Shown here: piece after piece, positions 53,968 to 63,621 of the stretch | Position numbering within the stretch: the stretch's first letter is position 1 | How the letters are laid out: each line of letters starts with the position of its first letter | Source of the DNA: Bradyrhizobium daqingense | GTDB taxonomy: Bacteria > Pseudomonadota > Alphaproteobacteria > Rhizobiales > Xanthobacteraceae | Assembly: GCF_021044685.1 (NCBI RefSeq) | Contig: NZ_CP088014.1 | Location: 7,240,001-7,304,000, forward strand | Length of the DNA: 64,000 nt | Direction of reading: 5' to 3' | The notes under the pieces: model-generated | What the model saw: the letters and a program-made list of their open reading frames with translations, nothing else | The model's database searches: none | Told to the model about the DNA's origin: nothing | Made by a program: the position numbers and the translations under genes

Positions 53968-54100
53968 TACGCGCGTGTCGCTATGGCTGTCAGCGAAGAT
54001 GCAGGCTTCAGTCAGCACGACGATATCGGTGTCCGCGTTGATCTCGCCATGAGCCGTGATAGCCCCGCGCTTCAGGAGCCTGCCGACAGGCTCTCGCCCC
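53968..54100 (-). pseudogene. DUF3833 fragment (third copy)
   Basis: The minus strand reads LLKRGAITAHGEINADTDIV then VLTEACIFADSHSDT, which aligns with LKRASITAHGELDADTDTVV and the following segment of the intact copy at 52983. No ends of the gene remain. It marks a second, older duplication. Confidence 0.65.
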
Positions 54101-54241
54101 CCGCCAGCGCCTCGCATTCTCCACAGGGCATGGGAACACGTGGACAATTCGCAGCCCTGCCGTTTGGGAATCGCTGACCCGTGCTAACCGCCGGGAACGA
54201 GCAGGCGGGCGGGCGGATTCGTCCCGGCGAGGAGCGTTCTC

Positions 54242-54511
54242 ATGCTGATGACGAGGGACAGACGGCCGGCGATCCGCACGCTGCGGGGATGGGCCATCCA
54301 TGTGCTGCAGGAGGCCGGCGCCATCCACGACTGCGAGGAGCACGGCTGGGCCAAGGATCGTGCCGACCCGCACGCGCTCGCACACGCCATCGATCTTGCC
54401 CGCGAGGCGCCGCCGGCCGGCCTCTCGCCCGACGACGCGATCGCGGAGCTGCGCGATGTCCTGGACTCGATCGGAGACACCTGTCCGGAGTGCCGGGACG
54501 GAGATTGCTGA
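54242..54511 (+). CDS. small conserved hypothetical protein
   Basis: 89 aa: RPAIRTLRGWAIHVLQEAGA, then CEEHGWAKDRADPHALAHAI and a C-terminal TCPECRDGDC cysteine cluster that could bind metal. GGCGAGGAG lies before ATG 54242. A decayed second copy is at 48480. No function known. Confidence 0.7.
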   Translation: MLMTRDRRPAIRTLRGWAIHVLQEAGAIHDCEEHGWAKDRADPHALAHAIDLAREAPPAGLSPDDAIAELRDVLDSIGDTCPECRDGDC

Positions 54512-54766
54512 GCCAGCACCGAGCGGGAGATCCGGTTTCCGCATGGAGAGACGGGGACAGTGCACTCAAGAACTCCGCTTTCTTCTGCGTTCTTCGGTCG
54601 CATTTGCGTAAGAGCTGGTGACCAACTCCGATGAGCCGACGATGAGACCACGGTCCCTCCGCGAGGGCAGCCTAACTCGCCGGGCGAAAGGATTGCCTCC
54701 GGGCGCACGCCAGTTAGATTGAGGACTCGCCCCGAGACACCTGAACGGTGAATACGGAGACGACTC

Positions 54767-55549
54767 ATGAAACTCGCGCGTGACGGGATCCAGCTCTCCT
54801 TCGACATCGCCGGGGCGGGACCGCTTCAATTCCTCTTCGTCCATGGCCTGGGCGGGGACCGCACGCATTTCGCGCCGCAGATGGCGTATTTCGCTCGTCA
54901 AGGTCGAGCGTTGAATGCCGAGCTGCGGGGGCATGGTGAGAGCGACAAGCCGCAACAGGCCTATTCGATCGAAGGCTTTGCCGACGATCTCGTCTGGCTG
55001 TGCAACCGGCAGCAGATCACGAAGCCGGTCATCGTGGGTCAGAGCATGGGTGGCAATATGGCGCTCGAGATCGCCGCCCGCTATCCGGACTTTCCTGCAG
55101 GCCTGGTGCTGCTCGATTCAGGGGTGCTCTTCCCTGCCTCGGCAGGGACGGTTTTTGCCGGGTATCTGGAAGGCTTGAAGGGCGCGAATTTTGCGGACGA
55201 GGTGCGCAGAATCGTGGCGGACTCCTGTCTGCCGACTGACAGATGCCGCGCCCATGTCGAACAGACCTTTCTGGCGACACCACAGCACGTGCTGGTCTCC
55301 ACGTTTACAAGTCTGTTTCCCTGGGATGTGCATCGGGCGCGCGCGTGCGCCCAGGCCTGCCAGGTCCCGGTGCTCTACATCGAGGCGGCCCATCGGCTGG
55401 CGGACCTGGATCGTTTTGCGGCATTGTGCCCGCGACTGATCACCGCCAAGGCGGTCGGCTCCGGGCATTTCCTGTCGCTCGAAGTGCCGGAGCAGATCAA
55501 CCCGATGATCGATCGGTTTATCTCGCTATACGTGCGAGGACCCGGGTAG
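54767..55549 (+). CDS. alpha/beta-fold hydrolase
   Basis: 260 aa. Oxyanion motif FVHGLGGDRTHF, nucleophile elbow VGQSMGGNMALEIAA (Ser in GQSMGG), late acid D in LYIEAAHRLADLD-region and catalytic His in KAVGSGHFLSLEVP. No signal peptide. Substrate not predictable. Single gene, convergent with ku. Confidence 0.88.
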   Translation: MKLARDGIQLSFDIAGAGPLQFLFVHGLGGDRTHFAPQMAYFARQGRALNAELRGHGESDKPQQAYSIEGFADDLVWLCNRQQITKPVIVGQSMGGNMALEIAARYPDFPAGLVLLDSGVLFPASAGTVFAGYLEGLKGANFADEVRRIVADSCLPTDRCRAHVEQTFLATPQHVLVSTFTSLFPWDVHRARACAQACQVPVLYIEAAHRLADLDRFAALCPRLITAKAVGSGHFLSLEVPEQINPMIDRFISLYVRGPG

Positions 55550-55645
55550 CTTCGTCGCGGCCGGGCACTGCGGCGGGCATCAACCGGCGCGGATAAACCT
55601 GGGGACCAGGGACATACGATTCGCCCAGCGGTGCACTCGGGTGCT

Positions 55646-56572
55646 TCAAGCCGACTTCCGCCGGGCCCCCGCCGCTGGCTTCTTCGCCGCCGCTTCCTTC
55701 GGCTGCTTCTTGCCGGCGATCGGCATCAGCATCTCCTTCTGGCCGGCCGCCGCCTTCCTCGGCTTCTTAGCCGGCTTGTCTGCCTTCGCGGGCGCGGCCT
55801 CCTTGCCGACGCTGCGCCGCAGCGCCTCCATGAGGTCGACGACGTTCTCGCCCTTGGGCCGCTCCTTCGGCCGGATCACCTTGCCGGCGCGCTTCTCGTT
55901 GATCAGCTCTATCAGCGCGGTCTCGTAATGGTCCTCGAACTTCTCGGGCTCGAAGCGTCCGGCCTTCTGGTTGACGATGTGCCGGGCGAGATCGAGCATG
56001 TCCTTGGTGACCTTCACGTCCTGGATCTCGTCAAAGTATTCCTGCTCGCTGCGCACCTCGTAGGGGTAGCGCAGGAGCGTGCCGACGAGGCCCTTGTCCA
56101 TCGGCTCCAGCGCGATGATGTGCTCGCGGTTGGTGAGCACCACGCGCCCGATCGCGACCTTGTCCATCTCGCGGATGGTCTCGCGGATCACCGCGAAGGC
56201 GTCGTGGCCGACCTTGCCGTCCGGGCGGATGTAATAGGGGCGGATCAGATAGCGCGGGTCGATGTCGGACCTTGCAACGAACTCGTCGATCTCGATGGTG
56301 CGCGTGGACTCCAGCGCGATCTCCTCGAGCTCCTCCTTGGAGACCTCGATATACTGGCCCTTCTCGAGCTCGTAGCCCTTGACGATGTCCTCGTTCGTGA
56401 CCTCGTCGCCGGTCTCCGCGTCCACCTTCAGGTATTTGATGCGGTGGCCGGTCTGCCGGTTGAGCTGGTTGAACGAGATCTTCTCGCTCTCTGAGGTGGC
56501 GGGATAGAGCGCCACGGGACAGGTGACGAGGGACAGTCTCAGGAAGCCTTTCCAATTGGCGCGGGGGGCCAT
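55646..56572 (-). CDS. ku: Ku protein, non-homologous end joining
   Basis: 308 aa bacterial Ku with the beta-barrel core WKGFLRLSLVTCPVALYPAT, NREHIIALEPMDKGLVGTLL and LDLARHIVNQKAGRFEPEKF. The C-terminal ~60 residues are lysine/alanine-rich (KADKPAKKPRKAAAGQKE), the usual DNA-binding tail. Family knowledge: binds DNA ends and recruits LigD. No ligD lies in the window. Confidence 0.95.
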   Translation of the reverse strand: MAPRANWKGFLRLSLVTCPVALYPATSESEKISFNQLNRQTGHRIKYLKVDAETGDEVTNEDIVKGYELEKGQYIEVSKEELEEIALESTRTIEIDEFVARSDIDPRYLIRPYYIRPDGKVGHDAFAVIRETIREMDKVAIGRVVLTNREHIIALEPMDKGLVGTLLRYPYEVRSEQEYFDEIQDVKVTKDMLDLARHIVNQKAGRFEPEKFEDHYETALIELINEKRAGKVIRPKERPKGENVVDLMEALRRSVGKEAAPAKADKPAKKPRKAAAGQKEMLMPIAGKKQPKEAAAKKPAAGARRKSA

Positions 56573-56865
56573 GTACGCAGAACTCCGGTTCGAGGCGGCT
56601 TGGATTCAAGACGAACGGCCGGCTTGGGTTCCGACATGGCCTGTGCAGAAAACGGCAGAACATCCGTCAACCGACCGCATCTGGCCTCGGCCGGATCAGT
56701 TTGGGCCGAAAACAGCGGGAATCGCTTGTTTTTCTGGTGCCTCGTGGACCTGATCGACGTCAATGCCTCACCAGCTGCCCTTCGGCGGCAGCAAAACGGA
56801 CGGGCGCTACGGCTGAGTTGTGACGAGCGGCGGGCGGCGAACATCTTGGAGCAGCAGGGCCCTGC
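56573..56865. other. intergenic gap ku - mntR
   Basis: 293 bp between two leftward genes. It presumably holds the ku promoter. No gene, terminator or operator could be supported. Confidence 0.4.
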
Positions 56866-57360
56866 TCAACTCGCCTTCCTGATCCGCGGTCCCTTGAGGA
56901 AATCGGAAAAGGCCTTGAGCGTCGCCTCCGAGACGTGGTGCTCGATGCCTTCGGCATCCGCCTCGGCGGCCTCCCTGGGCACGCCGAGCGCGAGCAGCAC
57001 TTCGAGAACGAGACGGTGGCGGGCGCGCACGCGCCTTGCGAGCGCCTCGCCTTTCTCGGTCAGGAAAATGCCGCGATAGGGACGCGCCGTGGCGAGATCC
57101 TCGCGCTTCAGCCGCGCGATCGTGTTGATCGCGGTGGGATGCGACACCCCCAATCGGCGCGCGATGTCGGTGGCGCGCGCCTCACCCGTCGATTCGATCA
57201 GATCGGCGATCAACTCGACATAGTCTTCCAGGATCGCCGTCGACCGCGCGGTGCGGGCCTTCCCGAAGCGTCGCGCCTGTGCCTGTTCCGTCGGCAGGGC
57301 ATGCAGCGAGGGCTTGCGAGTCGGTGAAGCCTTCCGGCTCATGGGAGAATCCGCATTCAT
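56866..57360 (-). CDS. mntR: manganese-responsive regulator MntR (DtxR family)
   Basis: 164 aa. Winged HTH (EARATDIARRLGVSHPTAINTI) and metal-binding dimer domain (GVPREAAEADAEGIEHHVSE with the E-x2-HH ligands). Family knowledge: Mn(II)-dependent repressor of manganese uptake, also reported to act with outer-membrane manganese channels in Bradyrhizobium. Start at ATG 57360; ATG 57342 is possible. It diverges from a TonB-dependent receptor with a strong palindrome between them. Confidence 0.88.
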   Translation of the reverse strand: MNADSPMSRKASPTRKPSLHALPTEQAQARRFGKARTARSTAILEDYVELIADLIESTGEARATDIARRLGVSHPTAINTIARLKREDLATARPYRGIFLTEKGEALARRVRARHRLVLEVLLALGVPREAAEADAEGIEHHVSEATLKAFSDFLKGPRIRKAS

Positions 57361-57457
57361 GGCCGATCGACCATGGGCTCGCCGGCAGGACATTGCAAGC
57401 TGACGAATTGCCCCTGTCGCCTTCCTGCAACAGCCTCGCAATTGCAACAGCCCCGCC

Positions 57458-57500
57458 TTGACATCGTAGCAAATGCCTCGCAATTGTAGCTTAAGCTACA
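57458..57500 (+). promoter_or_regulatory. receptor promoter with TGTAG-N6-CTACA operator
   Basis: TTGACA at 57458-57463 could be the -35 box. The perfect 16-bp palindrome TGTAGCTTAAGCTACA (57485-57500) falls over the expected -10 and start site, a repressing position. A matching TGTAG-N6-CTACG lies upstream of exbB at 62907. Confidence 0.65.
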
Positions 57501-57545
57501 TATTGGTGTCGTTGCTATGCGTTGAGAACGCGTTGGAGGTTGGGG

Positions 57546-60500
57546 ATGCGTGTTTGCGTTGCTCGTCGGGCCCTTTCGGGCACGACGTCGGTCGCCTTGA
57601 TCTGCTTGCACGGAATCGCAGCAGCCCAGCAGGCCGCCCCTCCTTCGACCGACAGCCCGTCCAGGCCGCCCGCAGCCCAGTCCCAGCCACAAGCGACGCC
57701 GGATGCATCGAACGCGCGGCCCGCAGCAGCTCCCGCGCCGGCCCCCAGCGCGTCCGGGTCTCCGTCCACCGCCACCTCGGCGCAGCCGTCATCGCCGGCA
57801 CAGGCCAACGCGCCGTCAGAGATCGAGATTCCGCAGGTTACGGTCGAAAGCCGGCAGCGCAGGCCGACCCGCCGTACCACGCGCAATGAAGCGGCTGGCC
57901 GGACCACCGCATCGCGCAGTGCACCGGCACCCGCGACACTGCCGACGGTCGCCTCCGCCGTTCCGCCTTTCGCACCATCGGCGCTGACCGGCGACCAGAT
58001 CCAGACGAGCGCGAGCCCGAGCTTCGGAAACCTGTTCTTCACCGCACCCGGAGCGACCTCGGCCGGCCTGTCGACCCAGTCGTCACGCCCTGTGCTGCGC
58101 GGCCTGTCCGACGCCAAGGTCCGAATCCAGGAGAACGGCATCGGCAGCGTCGACGTCTCCGACATCGCGCAGGATCACGGCGTTCCGCTCGATCCGCTGG
58201 CGCTGCAGAGGACCGAGATCTTTCGCGGGCCGGGCGCCCTGCGCTTCGGCTCTCAGGCCGTGGGCGGCATCGTCGACGTCACCAACAACCGGATTCCGAC
58301 CGCCGCGCCCGTCGGCGGAATGGCGGCGGAGCTGCGGTCGGCCGTCACCTCGGTCGACAATGGCTGGGAAAGCGGTCTGCTGCTCGACGCCGGTGCCGGC
58401 AACGCTGCCGTGCACGCCGACGTCTATGGACGCGGCGCCCAGGACTATCGGATTCCGAGCTACCCTTACCTCGCGCCGCCCAGCCCGGCACCGGCCTTCA
58501 ACGGACGACAGCCGAACTCGGCGATGCAGAGCGCCGGCGCGGCGATCGGCGGCTCCTATTTGTTCGATGGCGGATATGCCGGCCTGTCGATCTCTCGTTT
58601 CACCAGCGATTACCACGTCCCCGGCATCGCATCGGCGGAAAGCCAGCAGCATAACGATCTCGAGCAAACCAAGATCATGAGCAAGGGCGAGTATCGTCCG
58701 GACGCAATGGCCATCGCGGCCGTTCGCTACTGGCTCAGCTATTCGGACTACCGGCACGACGAGGTCGACGTCAACCAGACCGCTTTCGGGACTTTCCAGA
58801 CCATCGGCGCGACGTTCAAGAACCGCGCGACCGAGGGCAAGGTCGAAGTGGAAAGCCGGCCCGTAGCGACGCCGCTCGGGGCATTGACCGGCATCGTCGG
58901 CGTCCAGGGCGCCTACCAGCGCCTCGACACGATCGGCCAGGCCATCCTGCTGCCGGCCCAGACCACGACGGCCGCCGGATACGTCTTCGAGGAATTGCAG
59001 CACACCGATACGCTGCGAACCCAGTTCGCCGCCCGCATCGAATCCGTCGACGTTGCCGGCACCTCGTTCGAATTTCCATCGAGCTACCTGCCGCCGCCGA
59101 ACGAACCGGCGAATGCGCCGTCCCGGTCGAGCTTCCTGCCGACGAGCCTCAGCCTCGGCGTGATCAAGGATCTGCCGTCGTATCTTCAGGCGAGCCTGAC
59201 GCTGCAGCGGATCCAGCGCGCGCCGCGCGCGCTCGAACTGTTCGCGAGCGGTCCCGACGATTCGGAGAAAACCTTCAAGATCGGTAACCCCGACCTCTCT
59301 CTCGAGACCGCCAACACCGCGGAGATCGGCCTGAAGCGAACCCGCGGCGATGTCAGGTTCGATGCCAATCTCTATTACACCCGCTACGACAAGTTCATCT
59401 TCGGCCAGTCGACCGGCAATTTCTGCGGGGCGACGTTCGCGAGCTGCGTGGCCGGCGGCACCGGCGACTACATCCAGGTCGCCTACTCCCAGCGCGACGC
59501 GATCTTCCGCGGCGGCGAATTGTCGTGGCAATGGGACGTGTCGCCGCTCTCCGGCGGCATCTTCGGCCTGGAAGGCCAGTTCGACGTGGTGCGCGCCACC
59601 TTCACCGACGGCACCAACGTGCCGCGCATCCCGCCGATGCGGCTCGGCGGCGGCGTGTACTGGCGCAGCGACGCCTGGTACGCGCGGCTGAACCTGCTGC
59701 ACGCCTTCCGGCAGAACGACTTCGCGCAATTCGACACGCCGACCGACGGCTACAATCTGCTCAAGCTCCAGATCGAGCACCGGCAGCGCTGGAAGGATTC
59801 GCCTTGGGGCGCGGTGGAATTGGCGACGGGTCTGATCGGCGACAATCTGCTCAACGCCGACATCCGTAACTCCGTGCAGTTCCACAAGGACGAGATCCTG
59901 CAGCCGGGCCGGACCGTCAAGCTGTTCCTCAACGTCAAATACGGCGCCGACGCGCTCGCGACGAACAGGATCGGCATCGCGCGCGAGCAGGATACACCGT
60001 CGATCTTCGGTCAGGCGCCATCCGCGCCATCGTGGGACTGGAGCGGCCTCTATGCCGGCGGCAATGCTGGATATTCATGGGGCGCCGCGAAGACCTATGC
60101 GGGCTTCATCGACAATGCGAGCCAGACCCCGCTCTATGGCGAGCGCCCGAGCGCGCGGCTCGATCATGCGGGGCTCGGCGTCCAAGCCGGTTACAACTGG
60201 ACGATGGGACGGATGGTGGCGGGCATCGAAGGCGATTTCGTCTACGCCGACCAGCACGGCCAGTCGTCGACCACATGCCCGACGGCCGCCTGCAACGCAG
60301 CTCTGCTCCCGCTCGATGCGCCGACGACGGCCAGCATGGCCTATCGGCTCGACTGGATGGCCTCGCTGCGCGGCCGCGTCGGCGTCGCGGTGACGCCCGC
60401 AACCCTCGCCTACCTCACGGCCGGCGTTCCGTTCGGAACCGTGAGCTCATCCGGATCGGTGTCGGGCTTCACCACGACCGGCGTTGCGACGACGACGCCC

Positions 60501-60737
60501 TTCAACGTCGACACCTTCCGCTTCGGCTGGGCGGTCGGCGCCGGCCTGGAAAGTCGGCTGCTCGGCAACTGGACCGGACGGATCGAGTATCTCCACGCCG
60601 ATCTCGGCTCGTTCCGCGCCACGCCGAACATGGCCAGCGGCATGGCAACCTCGTTCGATTCCGATGCGCAGGTCAGGACCGACACCGTCCGCGTCGGTGT
60701 GAACTACAAGTTCGGCGCGATGATCGCGGGCGACTAA
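57546..60737 (+). CDS. TonB-dependent receptor fused to a C-terminal Omp25-like barrel
   Basis: 1063 aa. Signal peptide (TTSVALICLHGIAAAQQA), a long Pro/Ala/Ser-rich linker to ~residue 92, a TonB-box-like EIEIPQVTVES, the plug (ILRG-like PVLRGLSDAKVRIQENGIGS, EIFRGPGALRFGSQAVGGIV) and the 22-strand barrel to ~820. The receptor resembles ZnuD-like metal receptors. It then continues with WDWSGLYAGGNAGYSWG (~829) into a ~235-aa eight-strand porin of the Omp25/RopB type ending in VGVNYKFGA. A start at 57546 is fixed by GGAGG. Fusion of two barrels is unusual. Its setting (mntR, tonB-exbBD) implies metal uptake. Confidence 0.88.
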   Translation: MRVCVARRALSGTTSVALICLHGIAAAQQAAPPSTDSPSRPPAAQSQPQATPDASNARPAAAPAPAPSASGSPSTATSAQPSSPAQANAPSEIEIPQVTVESRQRRPTRRTTRNEAAGRTTASRSAPAPATLPTVASAVPPFAPSALTGDQIQTSASPSFGNLFFTAPGATSAGLSTQSSRPVLRGLSDAKVRIQENGIGSVDVSDIAQDHGVPLDPLALQRTEIFRGPGALRFGSQAVGGIVDVTNNRIPTAAPVGGMAAELRSAVTSVDNGWESGLLLDAGAGNAAVHADVYGRGAQDYRIPSYPYLAPPSPAPAFNGRQPNSAMQSAGAAIGGSYLFDGGYAGLSISRFTSDYHVPGIASAESQQHNDLEQTKIMSKGEYRPDAMAIAAVRYWLSYSDYRHDEVDVNQTAFGTFQTIGATFKNRATEGKVEVESRPVATPLGALTGIVGVQGAYQRLDTIGQAILLPAQTTTAAGYVFEELQHTDTLRTQFAARIESVDVAGTSFEFPSSYLPPPNEPANAPSRSSFLPTSLSLGVIKDLPSYLQASLTLQRIQRAPRALELFASGPDDSEKTFKIGNPDLSLETANTAEIGLKRTRGDVRFDANLYYTRYDKFIFGQSTGNFCGATFASCVAGGTGDYIQVAYSQRDAIFRGGELSWQWDVSPLSGGIFGLEGQFDVVRATFTDGTNVPRIPPMRLGGGVYWRSDAWYARLNLLHAFRQNDFAQFDTPTDGYNLLKLQIEHRQRWKDSPWGAVELATGLIGDNLLNADIRNSVQFHKDEILQPGRTVKLFLNVKYGADALATNRIGIAREQDTPSIFGQAPSAPSWDWSGLYAGGNAGYSWGAAKTYAGFIDNASQTPLYGERPSARLDHAGLGVQAGYNWTMGRMVAGIEGDFVYADQHGQSSTTCPTAACNAALLPLDAPTTASMAYRLDWMASLRGRVGVAVTPATLAYLTAGVPFGTVSSSGSVSGFTTTGVATTTPFNVDTFRFGWAVGAGLESRLLGNWTGRIEYLHADLGSFRATPNMASGMATSFDSDAQVRTDTVRVGVNYKFGAMIAGD

Positions 60738-60824
60738 TTCAGATCTCCCCGAGCGAGGGCAGGACCTCCACCGCCGCTCGAATTCAGCCCCGGTTGAACG
60801 ATGCGCGTAACGGAGCGCCTCCGC

Positions 60825-61577
60825 TCACTTGACGGTGAACCGGATCGGCAGCCTGACCACCACCAGGTCGCCGGCAAAGGTGTCGGGGGGAGCCGGAAAC
60901 GGTTGCGCGCGCTTCAGCAAAGCAACGGCTTCGCCATCCAGCGCATCCGAGCCCGAGCTCTGGATCACGCGCGCGTCGCCTACGATCCCGTTACGATCCA
61001 GCGTGAAGCGGACCTGGGCGATGCCCTGTTCCCGGCGCGACCGAGCGGCTTCGGGATAGCGCTTGTTGCGTTCGACCAGTGCCAGGATCTGCGAACGCCA
61101 GGTCGCGATCGCCTGCGAGTCCTTTTGGTTCGGCTGACCCTGGGTTGGCGCCGCAGCCACCGGCGCGATGCGTTCCGACACGGCCGGCGGTGCCGACGTC
61201 GCCGCGGCGGCCTGTTGCTCCGGGGCGGCGTCCGGCTGCGCCTTGGTGCGCGCATCGACGACGGCCTCCGGGTTGGCCGCCTGCGGAAGCTCGGGCGCAT
61301 CGTCGAGCTGTGCGACCTCCGGCTTCGCCTCGGGGCGCGCCTCGGACATCACCTGCTCCGGCCCGGGCGGAATCTCGGTCGGCGTGGTCGATGGGGCCGC
61401 AGGCAGCGGCGCGAGGTCCACCACCACGGCGCCCGCCGGCTCGGCGGGATCGAGATCGTCCTGCCGTTGCCACGTCGCGAGCGAAGCGGCGAGTGCACTG
61501 TACATGGTCAGAACGGCGAGGCTGCTGAAAGTCCAGCGCTTCAGGTCCGCTGCGTCTTCGGCGGCGAGACGCTTCAT
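60825..61577 (-). CDS. tonB: TonB-family energy transducer
   Basis: 250 aa. One N-terminal helix (SSLAVLTMYSALAASLATW), a Pro/Ala/Glu-rich spacer, and the C-terminal TonB domain (ERNKRYPEAARSRREQGIAQ, VRFTLDRNGIVGDARVI, VVVRLPIRFTV). Family knowledge: spans the periplasm and powers TonB-dependent receptors. Its ATG overlaps the exbD stop (ATGA). Last gene of exbB-exbD-tonB, convergent with the receptor. Confidence 0.92.
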   Translation of the reverse strand: MKRLAAEDAADLKRWTFSSLAVLTMYSALAASLATWQRQDDLDPAEPAGAVVVDLAPLPAAPSTTPTEIPPGPEQVMSEARPEAKPEVAQLDDAPELPQAANPEAVVDARTKAQPDAAPEQQAAAATSAPPAVSERIAPVAAAPTQGQPNQKDSQAIATWRSQILALVERNKRYPEAARSRREQGIAQVRFTLDRNGIVGDARVIQSSGSDALDGEAVALLKRAQPFPAPPDTFAGDLVVVRLPIRFTVK

Positions 61578-61999
61578 GGTTCAGTCGTCTGCTCCAGCCC
61601 GACCAGCGCGACCTTCAGGTAACCGGCCGCGCGCAGTCCATTCATGACCCGCATGATCTCACCGTAGGGAACCATCTTGTCGCCGCGAAGAAAAATCCGC
61701 GCATCCTTCTGGCCGTTGGTGGCGGCATCGAGTGCGCCGGCGAGCGCGGCACGGCTGACCGTCTCCTCGCCGACGGACAAGGAGAGATCCGGCTTCACGG
61801 TGAGATAGACCGGCTTGTCCGGACGCGGATGCGGCTGGGCATTCGAAGCCGGCAGGTCGACGGCAATGTCGACCGTCGCGAGCGGCGCAGCAACCATGAA
61901 GATGATCAGGAGCACGAGGATGACGTCGATGAACGGCGTGACGTTGATGTCATTAACCTCGGCGAGGTCGCCGCCGGCCTGATTGAGATTGATCGCCAT
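61574..61999 (-). CDS. exbD: biopolymer transport protein ExbD
   Basis: 141 aa. The single helix FIDVILVLLIIFMVAAPLAT carries the essential Asp (TPFIDV), and the periplasmic domain has RIFLRGDKMVPYGEIMRVMN. Starts 4 bp after exbB ends. Part of the ion-driven motor for TonB. Confidence 0.93.
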   Translation of the reverse strand: MAINLNQAGGDLAEVNDINVTPFIDVILVLLIIFMVAAPLATVDIAVDLPASNAQPHPRPDKPVYLTVKPDLSLSVGEETVSRAALAGALDAATNGQKDARIFLRGDKMVPYGEIMRVMNGLRAAGYLKVALVGLEQTTEP

Positions 62000-62003
62000 C
62001 GGC

Positions 62004-62861
<858 letters not shown>

Positions 62862-62906
62862 CGATTCAGCCTTTCAGCAGTTCAGGTATGTGCTTACGCT
62901 TTATTA

Positions 62907-62922
62907 TGTAGCATCACCTACG
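62907..62922. promoter_or_regulatory. TGTAG-N6-CTACG box upstream of exbB
   Basis: TGTAG-CATCAC-CTACG matches the receptor operator at 57485 in half-sites, spacing and flanks (reverse strand continues GCTACATAATA; the receptor box has GCTACATATT). It is 46 bp before the exbB start. This suggests common control of the receptor and its motor. Confidence 0.6.
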
Positions 62923-63079
62923 TCTTGCTGCAAATGCTGGAATTCGCGATGGCGGCGGGCTTGCCGAAGGTTGCACCGCCCCGTCGCCGGCGATCGCGGC
63001 CTCCTTGCCGCCACACGTCGCCAAGCCCTTTTCGTGCCGCAGTGTCGTAATGGCTCAGCACCTTGTCCAGCGGACAACG

Positions 63080-63574
63080 CTAGCGGACCCGCTCAAACGT
63101 GATGCGGATCTTCGTGCCGTCGGGGCGTTGAAAATTCTCGGTCATGACGTCGCCGTCGACCACCAGGCGCAGGTCCTGCCGCGTCCGGACGCTGCCGATC
63201 CAGTTCGGGAAGGTGCAGCCTTCGACCTTGTTGCCGCTGAACTCGCCGTTCTCATCCACCGTGTAGGTGCCGAAAAAGCCGATGCTGCCGGCCATGGCGG
63301 CGCGGTTTTCCGCGTCCGTGCCCTCGCCCCGCGCGTTGGAGGCAAAGCGCGGCACGTCCGCATCGGTCAGCACCTCGATGAAGTGCATGTCCGGCGTGAA
63401 GGTCAGCATCCCATTCGGCCGCGCGCCATAGGCCGGCAGGTTCTTGCCCTCGGGATCGATCTGGGCAGAAACCATTCTCCAGGTGCCGAGCACCTTGTTC
63501 GGCGGCGTAGCGTTGGCTGGAGCACTCATCAGGCAAACTCCCAAGGCGATCAGCACCAGATGTCGACGGTTCAT
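63080..63574 (-). CDS. lipocalin-like exported protein
   Basis: 164 aa. Signal peptide (HLVLIALGVCLMSAPANATP), then KVLGTWRMVSAQIDPEG, the start of a lipocalin-like beta-barrel (Lipocalin_5 type), with YGARPNGMLTFTPDMHFIEV and FGTYTVDENGEFSGNKV. GAGGGA precedes ATG 63574. Ligand unknown. Confidence 0.8.
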   Translation of the reverse strand: MNRRHLVLIALGVCLMSAPANATPPNKVLGTWRMVSAQIDPEGKNLPAYGARPNGMLTFTPDMHFIEVLTDADVPRFASNARGEGTDAENRAAMAGSIGFFGTYTVDENGEFSGNKVEGCTFPNWIGSVRTRQDLRLVVDGDVMTENFQRPDGTKIRITFERVR

Positions 63575-63621
63575 ATTGGAGTCCCTCGGCTTCATCCTCC
63601 CAGGCGGCTATTTTCTCAACG

